Shown piece by piece: positions 63,424 to 64,000 of a stretch of DNA of 64,000 nt (its first letter is position 1; each line of letters opens with the position of its first letter). The notes under the pieces were generated by a model that was given only the letters and a program-made list of their open reading frames with translations, was not told the origin of the DNA and did not search any database. Source of the DNA: Palleronia rufa (GTDB lineage: Bacteria > Pseudomonadota > Alphaproteobacteria > Rhodobacterales > Rhodobacteraceae); assembly GCF_000743715.1 (NCBI RefSeq), contig NZ_JQEY01000006.1:121142-185141 (forward strand). The letters run 5' to 3'. Made by a program: the position numbers and the translations under genes.

Positions 63424-63587
63424 CGCTTCCGGCCTGCACGCAAGAGAACAGGATCCGTCTGACCCGGGGTGTCCACGTGGCGAACCTTGGTCCATTCGCC
63501 ACCGGTCTGCCGGTTTGCGGCAGGAGAGAAGTCCCGCTGACGCGAAACGCGAAACCCTAAGGCCGTGCCGGCTGCTCCAGAGGAAAG

Positions 63588-64000
63588 TGACGTGGCCCCC
63601 GAAAACCGGTCGTCCGGCCAAGCTTGCCGCCAACGGTGGCAAGGACGAACAGCATGGCTGGCAAACGAAGGAACTACAGTGCCGAGTTCGAGGCGAAGGT
63701 GGCGCTCGGGTCGATCCGTGAGGAGATGACGGCGGCCGGGCCGGTGGCGAAGCCCGGCGTGCATCGGGCTCCGATCGACACCTCGAAGCGGCAGGCGCTC
63801 GCGGGCATGTCGGGGATTTTCCCGGGCAAGGCCGAGGCGAAGGCCGTCGGGAAGGACGGCGAGATCGAGAAGCTGCACGCCAGGATCGGCCAGCTTGGGG
63901 GAGACCGCGATTTTTCCAGCCAAAGCCTCCGGCCGCTGAGCGCGGCCCGGAAGCCTGAGACGATCGCCGCCCCCCACCCGGCATTGTCGATCCCCCGACA
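63588..64000 (+). mobile_element. left end of a decayed IS3-family element
   Basis: The frame from ATG 63654 encodes an IS3-type OrfA start (M-A-G-K-R-R-N-Y-S-A-E-F-E-A-K-V-A-L) and later H-A-R-I-G-Q-L, but many conserved residues have drifted: the W of the helix-turn-helix region and the F-L-S-R-K-L-K motif are lost. A terminal-repeat-like start TGACGTGGCCCCCG lies at 63588. It runs off the window. Non-functional by appearance, though the frame stays open. Confidence 0.6.

Overview
The window is about 64 kb of GC-rich DNA from an alphaproteobacterium, most likely of the order Rhodobacterales (Roseobacter or Paracoccus relatives). This rests on gene content: a petABC cytochrome bc1 operon of Rhodobacter type, malyl-CoA lyase of the ethylmalonyl-CoA pathway, an Ald/Lrp-type divergent pair, a saccharopine dehydrogenase pair, a MnmC split into two genes, and a branched-chain-type ABC locus flanked by two CoA-ligase genes. 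No phylogenetic test was possible here. Most of the window is ordinary core chromosome with tightly packed, often overlapping genes.

Layout. 1-3.8 kb: end of a DUF3833-type gene, a short-chain dehydrogenase, then on the minus strand a histidine phosphatase and two saccharopine-dehydrogenase-family genes. 3.9-15.4 kb: a long plus-strand locus with an acyl-CoA synthetase, an atypical membrane gene, a LivGHMKF-type ABC transporter, a patatin-like lipoprotein, an HdeA-like secreted protein split by a Ser/Gly tract, and a PaaK-like CoA ligase. 15.4-23.5 kb: a secreted caspase-fold protein that lacks the catalytic residues, a LacI regulator, a DMT transporter, MnmD and its separate oxidoreductase, DinB, a Nudix hydrolase and an N-formylglutamate amidohydrolase. 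23.6-36.2 kb: tRNA-Val, rpmJ, ald/lrp, argH with coupled small lipoproteins, dat, mcl, a toxin-antitoxin-like pair, accA and pyruvate kinase.

36.2-38.8 kb is an accessory insert of lower GC between pyruvate kinase and tRNA-Lys. It holds a truncated membrane gene, an IS630 remnant cut by a complete second IS630-type element, and a two-gene module of unknown function. 38.9-42.2 kb: dapF and mtaB, followed by a decayed flavin-binding PaiB-like pseudogene, a 7-bp tandem repeat and an IS110 remnant. 42.2-53.4 kb: GST, petABC, a TPP-riboswitch-controlled thiBPQ thiamine transporter, aroC, a lytic transglycosylase and a thiolase. 53.4-63.4 kb: a soluble hybrid histidine kinase, yaaA, recQ, yggT, a thioesterase, an MFS transporter, mepA, a phytase-esterase-like lipoprotein and a YhhQ/VUT transporter. 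The window ends inside a decayed IS3-type orfA.

The most coherent functional unit is the 4-15 kb locus, which looks like import plus CoA activation of an organic acid (fatty or aromatic), with a lipase-like lipoprotein that could release the substrate. The substrate cannot be read from sequence. The least conventional proteins are the split HdeA-like protein, the pseudo-caspase with peptidoglycan-binding domains, and the two small two-gene modules at 31.7-32.4 and 37.9-38.5 kb. Nothing here is clearly a complete new system, and the candidates are ranked in the findings.
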